Of a stretch of DNA of 8,971 nt, positions 1-6,742 are shown in pieces (positions within the stretch are counted from its first letter, which is position 1; each line of letters starts with the position of its first letter). The notes beneath the pieces were generated by a model, which was given only the letters and a program-made list of their open reading frames with translations, was not told where the DNA came from and did no database searches. Where the stretch lies: NCBI GenBank assembly GCA_965603295.1, contig CBFDCL010000087.1, positions 1 through 8,971 on the forward strand, in the 5' to 3' direction. The DNA comes from JAFGWO01 sp965603295 (GTDB lineage Bacteria > BMS3Abin14). The position numbers and the translations under genes were made by a program.

Positions 1-189
1 GTGGGCCTGGTGGAAGACCATCTCGTCATGAGGTGGGGAAAACGAAAACACCAGGTTCAGGAGTTCTTCCGGGTCCTGGTGCTCGATGAGGGGATGGGAC
101 TGCCGGACGAAGAGGTGAAAAAAGGGTTGCGACGCATGTTCTTCGGATCCGCCGACTTCATGCAACGCATGCACGAGACCTACAGGTAA
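1..189 (+). CDS. 3' end of an unrecognised protein (partial)
   Basis: This frame is open from the first base of the window to a TAA at 187-189, giving 62 residues. The gene probably starts outside the window, so the GTG at position 1 need not be the real start. The visible part is basic and probably helical, with no membrane segment, and ends in FGSADFMQRMHETYR. That ending is loosely like the C-terminal tail of REP-associated Y1 (IS200-like) transposases, which often end in a GS-x-x-F-V/M-x-x-hydrophobic pattern. The REP-like palindromes just downstream (403-509) would fit such a gene. The catalytic HUH and tyrosine motifs would lie upstream and cannot be seen, so the family assignment is only a guess. 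Confidence 0.5.
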   Translation: MGLVEDHLVMRWGKRKHQVQEFFRVLVLDEGMGLPDEEVKKGLRRMFFGSADFMQRMHETYR

Positions 190-576
190 CCCTCCTGACC
201 CACCCAAAGCCACGAAACAAAGCGAACAGGGACTGGTCCGTCGCTTTACCCCTATTTTTGATATTTATCCCCGTAATAGAATCCTCCGGAAGATCTTTTC
301 CCATTGAGGGAACTTCTCAGGCACCAAAAACAGAGAAAAAACACCACCCGGTAAACGAATGGCTCCATATCGGAGCCTGGTGGCCCCTTTTCCCAAACAC
401 TGGCTCTGACACCAAGAGGTGCTCTCTGACACCAAGAGGTGCTGTGGGGCACTCCAGGGCTCTGACACCAGGGGGTGCCAGGGGGTGACACTGATACCAG
501 GGGGTGACCATCATCACCGTCTTTTTCCATGACAAGGAAGTTGGAGCGCGGTAGTTTAATTAAATGGGTGTTCGCC
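190..576. other. gene-poor spacer with hairpins and repeats
   Basis: I see no convincing gene in these 387 bases. Short reading frames on both strands run through the repeats, have no clear ribosome binding site and give low-complexity translations. The spacer contains a perfect 6-bp inverted repeat (GGCTCC at 361-366, GGAGCC at 372-377, 5-nt loop), the repeat array at 403-509, and a 5-bp hairpin (GGTGA 503-507, TCACC 514-518). A possible -10 box, TTTAAT at 555-560, lies in the palindrome TTTAATTAAA (555-564), but no matching -35 is visible. The promoter of the downstream ABC genes is therefore not settled. Confidence 0.6.
403..509. repeat. REP-like array of four ~20-bp palindromic units
   Basis: Two exact, directly abutting copies of CTCTGACACCAAGAGGTGCT lie at 404-423 and 424-443. 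A third unit at 460-479 and a fourth, more diverged unit at 490-509 keep the core CTGA(C/T)ACC-N4-GGTG. Each core is itself an inverted repeat, CACC-N4-GGTG (TACC in the fourth unit). In the third unit the stem extends to 8 bp with one mismatch (CTGACACC/GGTGCCAG). The 16-bp stretch between units two and three has no matching counterpart elsewhere. Palindromic units in tandem resemble REP/BIME elements, which REP-associated transposases are thought to mobilise. Whether the same unit occurs elsewhere in the genome cannot be seen here. Confidence 0.75.
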
Positions 577-663
577 ATGTGTGAAAAGAAATCCTCACGG
601 GGGCAAATGGAAAAACACAATGATGACCACGAGGAAAACCTCTGCACCAGGGGAAAGACATGA
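577..663 (+). CDS. possible small leader ORF, 28 aa
   Basis: An ATG at 577 opens a 28-codon frame ending in TGA at 661-663. This leaves one base before the ATG (665) of the ABC ATPase. The peptide starts MCEKKSSRGQMEKHNDD and is very hydrophilic, with two cysteines and several His, Asp and Glu residues; I recognise no family. The ATPase gene's ribosome binding site (649-657) lies inside this frame, so translation of the two could be coupled. The frame's own upstream region has only a weak GGGTG. It may simply be leader sequence that happens to be open, so the call is tentative. Confidence 0.25.
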   Translation: MCEKKSSRGQMEKHNDDHEENLCTRGKT

Positions 664-664
664 A

Positions 665-1639
665 ATGAACGAGATCATCTTTGTTGAGGATCTGAAAAAG
701 TCATTCGGGGATGTCGAGGCGGTCGCGGGGATCTCCTTTGACGTCCGGCAAGGGGAGCTGTTCGGCTTTCTCGGCCCCAACGGAGCGGGCAAAACCACGA
801 CCATCAACATGCTCACAGGCCTGGCGCGTCCGGACTCCGGGTCGATCCGGATCGGCGGCATTGACTGCACGGGGAACCCCAGGTCGGCCCAGAATCTCAT
901 CGGGGTGGTCCCCGACGAGAGCAACCTTTATCCTGAACTCACCGGCTTTGACAACCTGTGCTTCTGCGCGGCGCTCTACGGGTTAGGGAAAGGAAAACGG
1001 CAGGAAAGAGCGCGGGAGCTCCTGGAGTATTTTGATTTGGCCGAGGCAGCGGACCGAAGGTTTGGCGGTTATTCCAAAGGCATGAAGCGCAAGCTCACCA
1101 TCGCCGCGGGGATCATCCACAGGCCGGAAATCCTGTTCCTGGATGAACCCACAACAGGTATCGACGTGGCCAGCGCAAGGCAGTTAAGAAAGCTCATCGC
1201 TGACCTGAACCGGGCCGGAACCACCATTTTCCTGACCACCCATTACATCGAGGAAGCCCAGCGGCTTTGCGGCCGCATCGCGTTCATCGTATCCGGCCGC
1301 GTTGTGAGGGTGGACACGATGGAGCACCTGCTCAGACCGCTGCAGGAAAAACACGTGGTGCAGATCTCCTGCGCCCAGACACCCGATTGCCTTCAGGACG
1401 AACTGGCCGGGTCTTTTCCAGGACTCAGATTCACCGTCCCGGAGCATGGCGTAATCCGGGTGGAAGCCGATGAACCCGTCCCGGTGGGACCACTGGTCCG
1501 CTTCCTGGAGGATCGCGGGATCGAGGTCTCCGAGGCCCGCAGGATGCAAGCTTCCCTCGAGGACATTTTTGTGGAGATCACCGGCATCGAGGCCGATGCC
1601 ATGAGAAAAGAAAAGGAAAAGACGGGAGGCGGCCAATGA
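665..1639 (+). CDS. ABC-2 type exporter, ATP-binding subunit
   Basis: This cytoplasmic ATPase drives the membrane permease encoded next to it. It is 324 residues long from the ATG at 665. I prefer that start over the in-frame GTG at 581 because AGGGGAAAG lies at 649-657 and the 28 extra residues look unlike a conserved ABC N-terminus. Visible motifs are Walker A GPNGAGKT (37-44), signature YSKGM (136-140, in place of LSGGQ), Walker B ILFLDEP (156-162) and the H-loop histidine at 193 (TTHYIEEA). The Q-loop position reads VVPDE (81-85), with Asp where Gln is usual; this variant is seen in some ABC-2 ATPases. Residues from about 225 to 324 form a C-terminal extension of the kind common in DrrA/NodI/CcmA-like proteins. 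The gene overlaps the permease gene by 4 bp (ATGA), which suggests translational coupling. The substrate cannot be told; drugs, lipids, polysaccharide or ions are all possible for this family. Confidence 0.92.
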   Translation: MNEIIFVEDLKKSFGDVEAVAGISFDVRQGELFGFLGPNGAGKTTTINMLTGLARPDSGSIRIGGIDCTGNPRSAQNLIGVVPDESNLYPELTGFDNLCFCAALYGLGKGKRQERARELLEYFDLAEAADRRFGGYSKGMKRKLTIAAGIIHRPEILFLDEPTTGIDVASARQLRKLIADLNRAGTTIFLTTHYIEEAQRLCGRIAFIVSGRVVRVDTMEHLLRPLQEKHVVQISCAQTPDCLQDELAGSFPGLRFTVPEHGVIRVEADEPVPVGPLVRFLEDRGIEVSEARRMQASLEDIFVEITGIEADAMRKEKEKTGGGQ

Positions 1640-2373
1640 AACAGTGGATCGCCTTCTGGAACATCCTTCTCAAGGATATGCGGACCTATTACCTGAAACC
1701 GCCAAACATCAGCTGGGGGCTCATCTTTCCTCTGGCATGGACGGGGATGTTCTTCATCAAGTCCGGGAGTGGACTCGGGAGCGTACCGACGCTCCTCCCG
1801 GGTGTTGTGGCTCTTTCCATCCTGTTCGGCACGACTTCCCTGCTGGCTGTCACGGTAACCTTTGAGAAGAAGAACCGCTCCTTTGAAAGGCTCCTTCTCG
1901 CGCCCATTTCCCTGGAACTCCTGATGCTGGCCAAGACCGCGGGAGCCATCCTTTTCGGGACGGTCAACGCTTTCGTACCCGTTATCATGGCCGCCTTCCT
2001 TACCGACTTGTCTCAGGTCGCGTGGGGAGTTTTCCTGCCTGCCGTTGTCATGATCGCCACGGCTTCGACCTTCCTGGGCCTCTTCATCGCTGTCGGGGTC
2101 AGTGAGGTGTTCGAAGCCCAGACCTTTTCCAACTTTTTCCGTTTCCCCATGATCTTTCTCTGCGGACTATTTTTTCCCATCGAACAGTTGCCCCTGTTTT
2201 TAAAGCCCCTCTCCTATGCCCTCCCCCTGACGTACGGGGCAGATGTGCTTCACGGGGCCGTTCACGGCGAACACATTATGCCCTTTTCCCTGGACCTTCT
2301 CCTGCTCGGCCTTTTCTGTGTGGCCCTGTTCGCGGCGAGCCTTCGGAATATCAAACGAAGGTGGATTCTGTAA
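1636..2373 (+). CDS. ABC-2 type exporter, permease subunit
   Basis: This 245-residue inner-membrane protein is the partner of the preceding ATPase. Hydrophobicity suggests six membrane segments, at about 26-42, 52-74, 98-122, 130-153, 168-187 and 219-236. That is the usual layout and length for ABC-2 permeases of the DrrB/NodJ type. The stretch FEKKNRSFERLLLAP (76-90) matches the cytoplasmic loop between segments two and three. The region FFRFPMIFLCGLFFPIEQLP (167-186), followed by LPLTYGADVLHGAVHG (196-211), matches the ABC-2 signature region near the fifth segment. The ATG sits in the ATGA overlap with the ATPase stop codon. No terminator is obvious after the stop, so some read-through into the perR region is possible. 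Transport direction is inferred from the family. Confidence 0.9.
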   Translation: MKQWIAFWNILLKDMRTYYLKPPNISWGLIFPLAWTGMFFIKSGSGLGSVPTLLPGVVALSILFGTTSLLAVTVTFEKKNRSFERLLLAPISLELLMLAKTAGAILFGTVNAFVPVIMAAFLTDLSQVAWGVFLPAVVMIATASTFLGLFIAVGVSEVFEAQTFSNFFRFPMIFLCGLFFPIEQLPLFLKPLSYALPLTYGADVLHGAVHGEHIMPFSLDLLLLGLFCVALFAASLRNIKRRWIL

Positions 2374-2420
2374 AGGTCAGCAAAACTCAGAACGAAATTT
2401 ATAGATCCAGGTTCGGTGGT

Positions 2421-2449
2421 TTGACAGGGGAATTAATTTATGTTTTATT
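2421..2449 (+). promoter_or_regulatory. sigma70-type promoter of the perR-catalase operon
   Basis: A perfect -35 box, TTGACA (2421-2426), is followed after 17 bp by TTTATT (2444-2449), which matches four of six -10 positions. The -10 is preceded by a TG (2441-2442), as in an extended -10. Transcription would start near 2456, about 30 bases before the start codon at 2487. The -10 box overlaps the left edge of the palindromic operator, so a bound repressor would block RNA polymerase. Confidence 0.65.
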
Positions 2450-2473
2450 CCTAATTAGGAATATTTCCTAATT
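2446..2473. promoter_or_regulatory. Fur-family (PerR-type) operator, overlapping palindromes
   Basis: TATTCCTAATTAGGAATA (2446-2463) is a perfect 18-bp palindrome. Its right half is reused in a second palindrome, AATTAGGAA-TAT-TTCCTAATT (2453-2473), with perfect 9-bp arms. The site is thus three TTCCTAATT-type half-sites in alternating orientation. AT-rich overlapping palindromes are the usual form of Fur/PerR boxes. Its place between the -10 box and the start codon of a Fur-family gene points to autoregulation. Binding by this regulator is inferred. Confidence 0.7.
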
Positions 2474-2476
2474 TAT

Positions 2477-2483
2477 GGGAGGT
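2477..2483 (+). promoter_or_regulatory. ribosome binding site fixing the perR start
   Basis: GGGAGGT lies 3 bases before the ATG at 2487 (the GGAGG core is 4 bases away). The alternative ATG at 2475 overlaps this site and the end of the operator, so it cannot use it. This favours the start at 2487. Confidence 0.6.
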
Positions 2484-2486
2484 CGA

Positions 2487-2978
2487 ATGAAAGTATCTCC
2501 TGAAGAACTGGATCGGCGAACAGACCGTTTCAAAGAGGAACTCAGGCGGTCCGGGGTAAAATTGACCCATCAGCGCCTGGAGATTTTCCGTGAAGTTGCC
2601 CAAACCGGGGATCACCCGGATGTAGATACCATTTTTAAAGGCGTTCGAAAGAGAGTCCCCACAATGTCGTTAGACACGGTTTATCGGACGCTATGGATGC
2701 TCCATGACTTCGGGCTGATCAGCACCCTTGGGTCGCCCCGGGGAAGAGCCAGATTTGACGCGAACATGAGGTTTCACCACCATTTCGTGTGCATCCGGTG
2801 CGGGTTGACGCGGGATTTTTACAGCGAGGATCTCGATGATCTGAAGATCCCGAGTTCGGTGAAATCCTTCGGAAGTGTGGAAACAACGCAAGTGGAAGCA
2901 CGGGGCCTCTGCCGAGAGTGCGCTGACAAGGAGAGCTCCGGACCAATTATTTCGAAAGAGGAGGAGGTCTTACCATGA
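2487..2978 (+). CDS. perR: Fur-family peroxide-responsive repressor, PerR-like
   Basis: This 163-residue DNA-binding regulator belongs to the Fur family. The N-terminal half is a winged helix, with SLDTVYRTLWML (61-72) as the likely recognition helix. The C-terminal half is the metal-binding dimerisation domain. Two CxxC pairs, C102/C105 and C142/C145, would hold structural zinc. Aligned by eye with Bacillus PerR, the regulatory-metal ligands H37, D85, H91, H93 and D104 correspond to H43, D91, H97, H99 and D110. Asp at the last position, where Fur usually has Glu, is a known mark of PerR and supports peroxide sensing by metal-catalysed histidine oxidation. An extra His (H98) makes a triple-His run. 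The gene lies directly before a catalase gene, overlapping it by 4 bp, and behind a matching operator. The PerR call rests on these ligands plus context; a Fur-like role is less likely. Confidence 0.87.
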   Translation: MKVSPEELDRRTDRFKEELRRSGVKLTHQRLEIFREVAQTGDHPDVDTIFKGVRKRVPTMSLDTVYRTLWMLHDFGLISTLGSPRGRARFDANMRFHHHFVCIRCGLTRDFYSEDLDDLKIPSSVKSFGSVETTQVEARGLCRECADKESSGPIISKEEEVLP

Positions 2979-4429
2979 AAAAGAAGCTGACCAACAACGT
3001 CGGCGCACCCGTTGCCGACAATCAGAACGTGATGACTGCGGGACCCCGTGGTCCTCAACTGCTCCAGGATGTCTGGTTTTTAGAGAAACTGGCTCACTTT
3101 GACCGCGAGGTGATTCCCGAGCGCCGCATGCACGCCAAGGGCTCCGGCGCCTATGGCACCTTCACGGTCACTCACGACATCACGAAGTATACCAGGGCAA
3201 AAATCTTCTCCAAGGTCGGCAAGAAAACCGATCTCTTTGTGCGTTTTTCCACCGTGGCCGGTGAGCGTGGGGCCGCTGATGCCGAGCGCGACATCCGAGG
3301 TTTTGCCATCAAATTCTACACTGAGGAAGGCAACTGGGACCTTGTGGGCAATAACACACCGGTATTTTTCCTGAAAGATCCCCTTAAATTCCCGGACCTT
3401 AACCATGCGGTCAAGCGCGATCCCAGAACCAACATGCGCAGTGCCCGCAACAACTGGGACTTCTGGACCAGTTTACCTGAGGCCCTGCACCAGGTCACCA
3501 TCACCATGAGCGACCGCGGCATCCCCTCTTCCTACCGCCACATGAACGGGTACGGAAGCCATACGTACAGTCTGATCAACGCGAAGAACGAACGGTTCTG
3601 GGTCAAGTTCCACTTTAAGACGCAGCAGGGGATCAGAAACCTGACGGACGAGGAGGCCGAGGCCATCGTCGGGAAAAACAGGGAAAGCCATCAGTGTGAT
3701 CTGCTTGATTCTATTGATAACGGGGATTTCCCCAGGTGGGACATGAAGATCCAGGTGGTGCCTGAAAAAGAGGCGGCCAACTTTCCGTTTAACCCCTTTG
3801 ACCTGACGAAGGTCTGGCCGCACCAGGATTACCCGCTCATGGATGTGGGCGTGCTCGAACTGAACCGAAATCCGGAGAACTACTTCGCCGAGGTTGAGCA
3901 GGCTGCTTTTAACCCTGCCAATAAGGTGCCCGGTATCGGTTTCTCCCCGGACAAGATGCTTCAGGGAAGGCTCTTTTCCTACGGCGACGCCCAGCGCTAC
4001 CGGCTGGGGGTCAATCACCACCTGATTCCGGTAAACGCTGCCCGCTGCCCGATGCACACTTTCCATCGCGATGGCCAGATGCGGGTGGACGATAACCACG
4101 GCGGCACCCTCGGTTATGAGCCAAACAGCTACGGCGAATGGCAGGAACAGGCCGACTTCCGGGAGCCGCCGCTCAGCCTTGAAGGCGCGGGCGACCATTG
4201 GAACCATCGCGAGGATAATGACGACTACTACTCCCAGCCCGGGAACCTGTTTCGGTTAATGAGCCCTGAGCAGCAGAATGTGCTGTTCGAGAACACCGCA
4301 CGGGCCATGGGAGATGCCCCAAAGAAGGTCAAGGTCCGTCACATCGGCAACTGTTTTAAAGCCGATGCCGATTACGGCAAGGGCGTGGCCAAAGCGCTGA
4401 GTATCCCGATGAGCGAGGTTCCTGAATAG
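2975..4429 (+). CDS. katA: monofunctional haem catalase
   Basis: The enzyme converts hydrogen peroxide to water and oxygen. At 484 residues it is a small-subunit catalase, probably of clade 3. Catalytic residues line up by eye with human catalase: distal His H53 (RRMHAKGSGAYG), distal Asn N126 (DLVGNNTPVFF) and proximal haem-ligand Tyr Y336 (RLFSYGDAQRYRLG). The conserved blocks VRFSTVAGE (89-97), RDIRGFAIKFYTEEGNWD (105-122) and MNGYGSHT (190-197) are intact. There is no signal peptide, so a cytoplasmic location is expected. The start codon overlaps the perR stop (ATGA) and has a strong AGGAGGT at 2962-2968, 6 bases upstream, which should allow high expression relative to the regulator. The katA symbol follows common usage for this type; the orthologue was not checked. 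Confidence 0.97.
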   Translation: MKKKLTNNVGAPVADNQNVMTAGPRGPQLLQDVWFLEKLAHFDREVIPERRMHAKGSGAYGTFTVTHDITKYTRAKIFSKVGKKTDLFVRFSTVAGERGAADAERDIRGFAIKFYTEEGNWDLVGNNTPVFFLKDPLKFPDLNHAVKRDPRTNMRSARNNWDFWTSLPEALHQVTITMSDRGIPSSYRHMNGYGSHTYSLINAKNERFWVKFHFKTQQGIRNLTDEEAEAIVGKNRESHQCDLLDSIDNGDFPRWDMKIQVVPEKEAANFPFNPFDLTKVWPHQDYPLMDVGVLELNRNPENYFAEVEQAAFNPANKVPGIGFSPDKMLQGRLFSYGDAQRYRLGVNHHLIPVNAARCPMHTFHRDGQMRVDDNHGGTLGYEPNSYGEWQEQADFREPPLSLEGAGDHWNHREDNDDYYSQPGNLFRLMSPEQQNVLFENTARAMGDAPKKVKVRHIGNCFKADADYGKGVAKALSIPMSEVPE

Positions 4430-4508
4430 GATCAGGGAAGATTCACTGGCAGGGTCAGAAAAGTCAAACAGGCTCAATTCTGGACCGCCGCATGCAGGCC
4501 TTTATATG

Positions 4509-4547
4509 AAAAGGCCCCCGGGGAAGAAACCCCGGGGGCTTTTTTTT
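4509..4547. terminator. rho-independent terminator, possibly bidirectional
   Basis: A 10-bp GC stem (4514-4523 with 4530-4539, loop AAGAAA) is followed by eight T residues (4540-4547), an excellent intrinsic terminator for the catalase operon. A run of four A lies directly to its left (4509-4512), giving a short U tract on the opposite strand. It can therefore probably also end the leftward operon, whose last gene stops at 4593. Confidence 0.92.
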
Positions 4548-4592
4548 AAGAATAAGAAGGAGAGTTGATGCTATCCACCCTCCGGCCCTAAA

Positions 4593-5906
4593 TTAAAAGT
4601 AGTACCGGGCCCGCCCCTCTACCTTCCAGTCGTTGAGTTTTTCGCCGAACTCCGTCCCGTCGTTCCCCAAGATGGCGTTGAAACGAAGCCGAAGTTCCAG
4701 GTTGGTGATACCGGTGTAAGAGATCTCGGGGATAATGTTATAGGAGGCGTCATCGACGTTGACAATGGATGTGACGGCCGGGGTAACGTAAAGAAGCCCG
4801 AACGGCTCTTTGTGACTGGCCCGCAGGTAAAGATAATCCCGCATGAAGTTGGGCCGCTGGTAGGGTTTTGAGGTATTCCTTAAGGATTCGAGTTCCGGAT
4901 CGGTGGCCGTCCCGATAAAATCGTAGTAATCTTGCGCTTCTTCCTCGGTGTAACCCTTCCCGTTGCGGTAGTATTCGATGATAAAAGTTGTTTCAGTGGG
5001 TGTCAGGTAACGGATGCCCAGAAGCCAGCTGGCAGCGTCAAATGTTTCGGTGGTGCGGGACCCGTCGGAGGCGATAACGGGTTTTTCAAAATCGCTTACA
5101 AGAGCCCAATCCCCGTGGACCTCGAGATTGCTGGTTATGTTCCGGGAAAAATCCACGCCGAGACTAGGGGTCCGGGTACCCTCGGAAAGTGCCAGGAGAT
5201 CGATATCGGTGTTGTTCCAAAGGATGTATGCCTTGCCCGCCCAGTTCAGGTCATCCCCCTCGCCGAAATCACCGTTAACATCATCATTTACCGGAAGAGC
5301 CACGCCGGTGAAGGCAATGGTTTTTACCGAGCCGGGGAAGCTGAAGACCGCATCGGCCAGGGCCATCCAGTACCCTTCAAGGGCCAGGTCGGGGTCGGAA
5401 GGGTTCTTGTCGCGCCCGACGAAATTGACGGGGCTAAAAGCGTACCCTTTACCCCATCGGGCAAGGATCTTCCCCGCCGAGAGATACAGCTTCGGATCAA
5501 CCTGCCAGGAGACGCTGCCCTCCATGAGGGTAAACCCGTCCTCCCACTCGCCGGCGCTGTAATTCCCCCCCAGCCGGCCAAGAATATAGGCCTTAACTGA
5601 GCCTTCCTGCCAGGTCATTTCGGGTTGAAACTCCAGCCCCACGCTCCCCCGCCCGCTGTCAGGTTCTTCGTCGAAGAAGTTCAGGCGATAAAGGGATGAT
5701 CCCTCGTTGAACCGTACATGATTGGCATCAACCTGGAGGTAGCCCCCGAACTGAAACGGGGACTTTTCGAACTCGCTGACATTGAAGGAAAACTCCTCAT
5801 CCGCGTTAAAGGACCCATCCGGTTCCTGGGCGAGGGCATGAACCGTCAGGACGAGGAAGAAAAGAATAATAAAGGCTGCCGCCGGGAGGCGAAGATCGAA
5901 GGTCAC
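4593..5906 (-). CDS. outer-membrane beta-barrel protein, family not recognised
   Basis: The 437-residue product begins with a signal peptide: a hydrophobic core at about 9-22, then AxA (24-26) with likely cleavage before Q27. The mature part is rich in alternating polar/aromatic strands, has almost no cysteine, and ends in ARYYF. A terminal Phe is the usual beta-barrel (BAM) signal. A short block, GKILARWGKGYAFSPVNFVG (145-164), continuing to ALEGYW (175-180), looks like a conserved motif of the family and recalls DUF1302-like barrels that accompany LolA-like proteins. I cannot name the family firmly. Start is a GTG that overlaps the stop of the preceding gene by 4 bp (GTGA), so translation is probably coupled; no strong ribosome binding site is seen. 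As the last gene of the ABC/LolA-like operon, it is a candidate outer-membrane acceptor or pore for the exported substrate. Confidence 0.85.
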   Translation of the reverse strand: MTFDLRLPAAAFIILFFLVLTVHALAQEPDGSFNADEEFSFNVSEFEKSPFQFGGYLQVDANHVRFNEGSSLYRLNFFDEEPDSGRGSVGLEFQPEMTWQEGSVKAYILGRLGGNYSAGEWEDGFTLMEGSVSWQVDPKLYLSAGKILARWGKGYAFSPVNFVGRDKNPSDPDLALEGYWMALADAVFSFPGSVKTIAFTGVALPVNDDVNGDFGEGDDLNWAGKAYILWNNTDIDLLALSEGTRTPSLGVDFSRNITSNLEVHGDWALVSDFEKPVIASDGSRTTETFDAASWLLGIRYLTPTETTFIIEYYRNGKGYTEEEAQDYYDFIGTATDPELESLRNTSKPYQRPNFMRDYLYLRASHKEPFGLLYVTPAVTSIVNVDDASYNIIPEISYTGITNLELRLRFNAILGNDGTEFGEKLNDWKVEGRARYYF

Positions 5907-6646
5907 CTTAGTTCATCCACCTTGGGTAGGTAGTTCAACGTAAACACCTCGTTGGCGAACTCCCTGGCCTTGATGTTGGAAAAAAGCATCACGGAGCGGT
6001 ACCCTTTCTGGAGCGGGCTGTCGGTTTCCAGGACCCCCGGGCGGGAGACTCCTCCCCCGAAATCGGTGATCTTGCTGTAATGTAGGGTTTTGATCAAAAG
6101 CCCTGTCGAGGCGAAGCATCTGATCTGTGTCGGGATAAGATCTTTTTTGACAACAGCCATTTCCAGTCTGTCATAGGCCACTGTCCCTGTCCTGGCTTTC
6201 AACTCCAGTTGGTACATGTCCCCGTCTTCCTTGATGGAAGTGACGTCGTACTCGGAAGAGTAGTCCAGTCTCAGAAGGTCGGAGTTGTTGAATACTCCTC
6301 CCACCACCGACTGGAGGCTGGTTATCCGTATCGGTTTCCCCACGTTGGGGATGTAGAGCCACATGTTATCTTCCAGGCGCAGCGTGGCCCGCCCTTTTTC
6401 GCTGGCCGGAGAGAGGAAAAGAGCGATCATCTTGTCCCTGCCCTTTTTGATGGTGTAGAGGACAAATTCCTTCTTCGTTCCGTCCGGTTCGATGTTGATG
6501 AGCTTGCGGTACATCTCATAGCTCTCCGGGTTCAGGTTGCGGTCGACCTTCCGGAGGATCTCGTCCCCATCGAGGGCCAGGGCCGGTACGGCCCAGATTC
6601 CCAGGGAAAGGACCAGGATCACTGTTTTCAGGAACCTCTTTTTCAT
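5903..6646 (-). CDS. LolA-like outer-membrane lipoprotein-sorting protein
   Basis: This is a secreted, probably periplasmic protein of 247 residues. It has a clear signal peptide (MKKR, hydrophobic core 9-20, ALA at 22-24 with cleavage near 24/25). The mature domain contains the features of the Tp0789-type LolA-like family: a DGTKKEF/KKGRDKMIALF region, NMWLYIPNVGKPIRIT, then a NSDLLRLDY segment where the family often has a GSDF-x-YDDL-like sequence. Such proteins have a half-barrel fold with a hydrophobic cavity that holds acyl chains. I chose the ATG at 6646 because it begins the signal peptide and has AAGGGGT (6652-6658) 5 bases upstream. An in-frame TTG at 6724 would add 26 residues before the signal. 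It probably carries a lipid or lipoprotein from the upstream ABC permease to the barrel protein encoded next. Classical LolA of the general lipoprotein pathway is less likely, since no LolB-like gene is nearby. Confidence 0.85.
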   Translation of the reverse strand: MKKRFLKTVILVLSLGIWAVPALALDGDEILRKVDRNLNPESYEMYRKLINIEPDGTKKEFVLYTIKKGRDKMIALFLSPASEKGRATLRLEDNMWLYIPNVGKPIRITSLQSVVGGVFNNSDLLRLDYSSEYDVTSIKEDGDMYQLELKARTGTVAYDRLEMAVVKKDLIPTQIRCFASTGLLIKTLHYSKITDFGGGVSRPGVLETDSPLQKGYRSVMLFSNIKAREFANEVFTLNYLPKVDELR

Positions 6647-6742
6647 GGTGTACCCCTTAATGTTTATCCAATTGGTTTGCCACTTTAATAAAATGCATTT
6701 GGCCAGGATTTCAGCTTTATTCAAGGTTTTCCCGAAACAAAG

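Noticed and set aside
361..377. Terminator for the left-edge gene
   Set aside because: The 6-bp hairpin is 170 bases past the stop codon and is not followed directly by a T run; only CCCCTTTT appears about 10 bases later.
403..509. CRISPR array
   Set aside because: The units abut or have irregular gaps, there are no regular unique spacers, and no cas genes are in view; they are palindromic REP-like repeats.
252..647. 131-aa minus-strand reading frame
   Set aside because: It runs through the repeat array, giving repeated TSWCQR/LGVRA-like peptides, and overlaps the start region of the ABC operon; there is no sign of a real protein.
581..664. Longer N-terminus for the ABC ATPase from the GTG at 581
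   Set aside because: The extra 28 residues look like random sequence, and the good ribosome binding site lies just before the ATG at 665.
3473..4207. 244-aa minus-strand reading frame
   Set aside because: It lies wholly inside the catalase gene, whose catalytic residues and length are unambiguous, and its translation has no recognisable domain.
4932..5600. 222-aa plus-strand reading frame
   Set aside because: It is the antisense shadow of the outer-membrane barrel gene, which has a signal peptide and barrel-like sequence; the opposite frame has neither domain nor a good ribosome binding site.
6647..6724. Longer N-terminus for the LolA-like protein from the TTG at 6724
   Set aside because: It would place 26 residues before a standard signal peptide; the ATG at 6646 has its own ribosome binding site.
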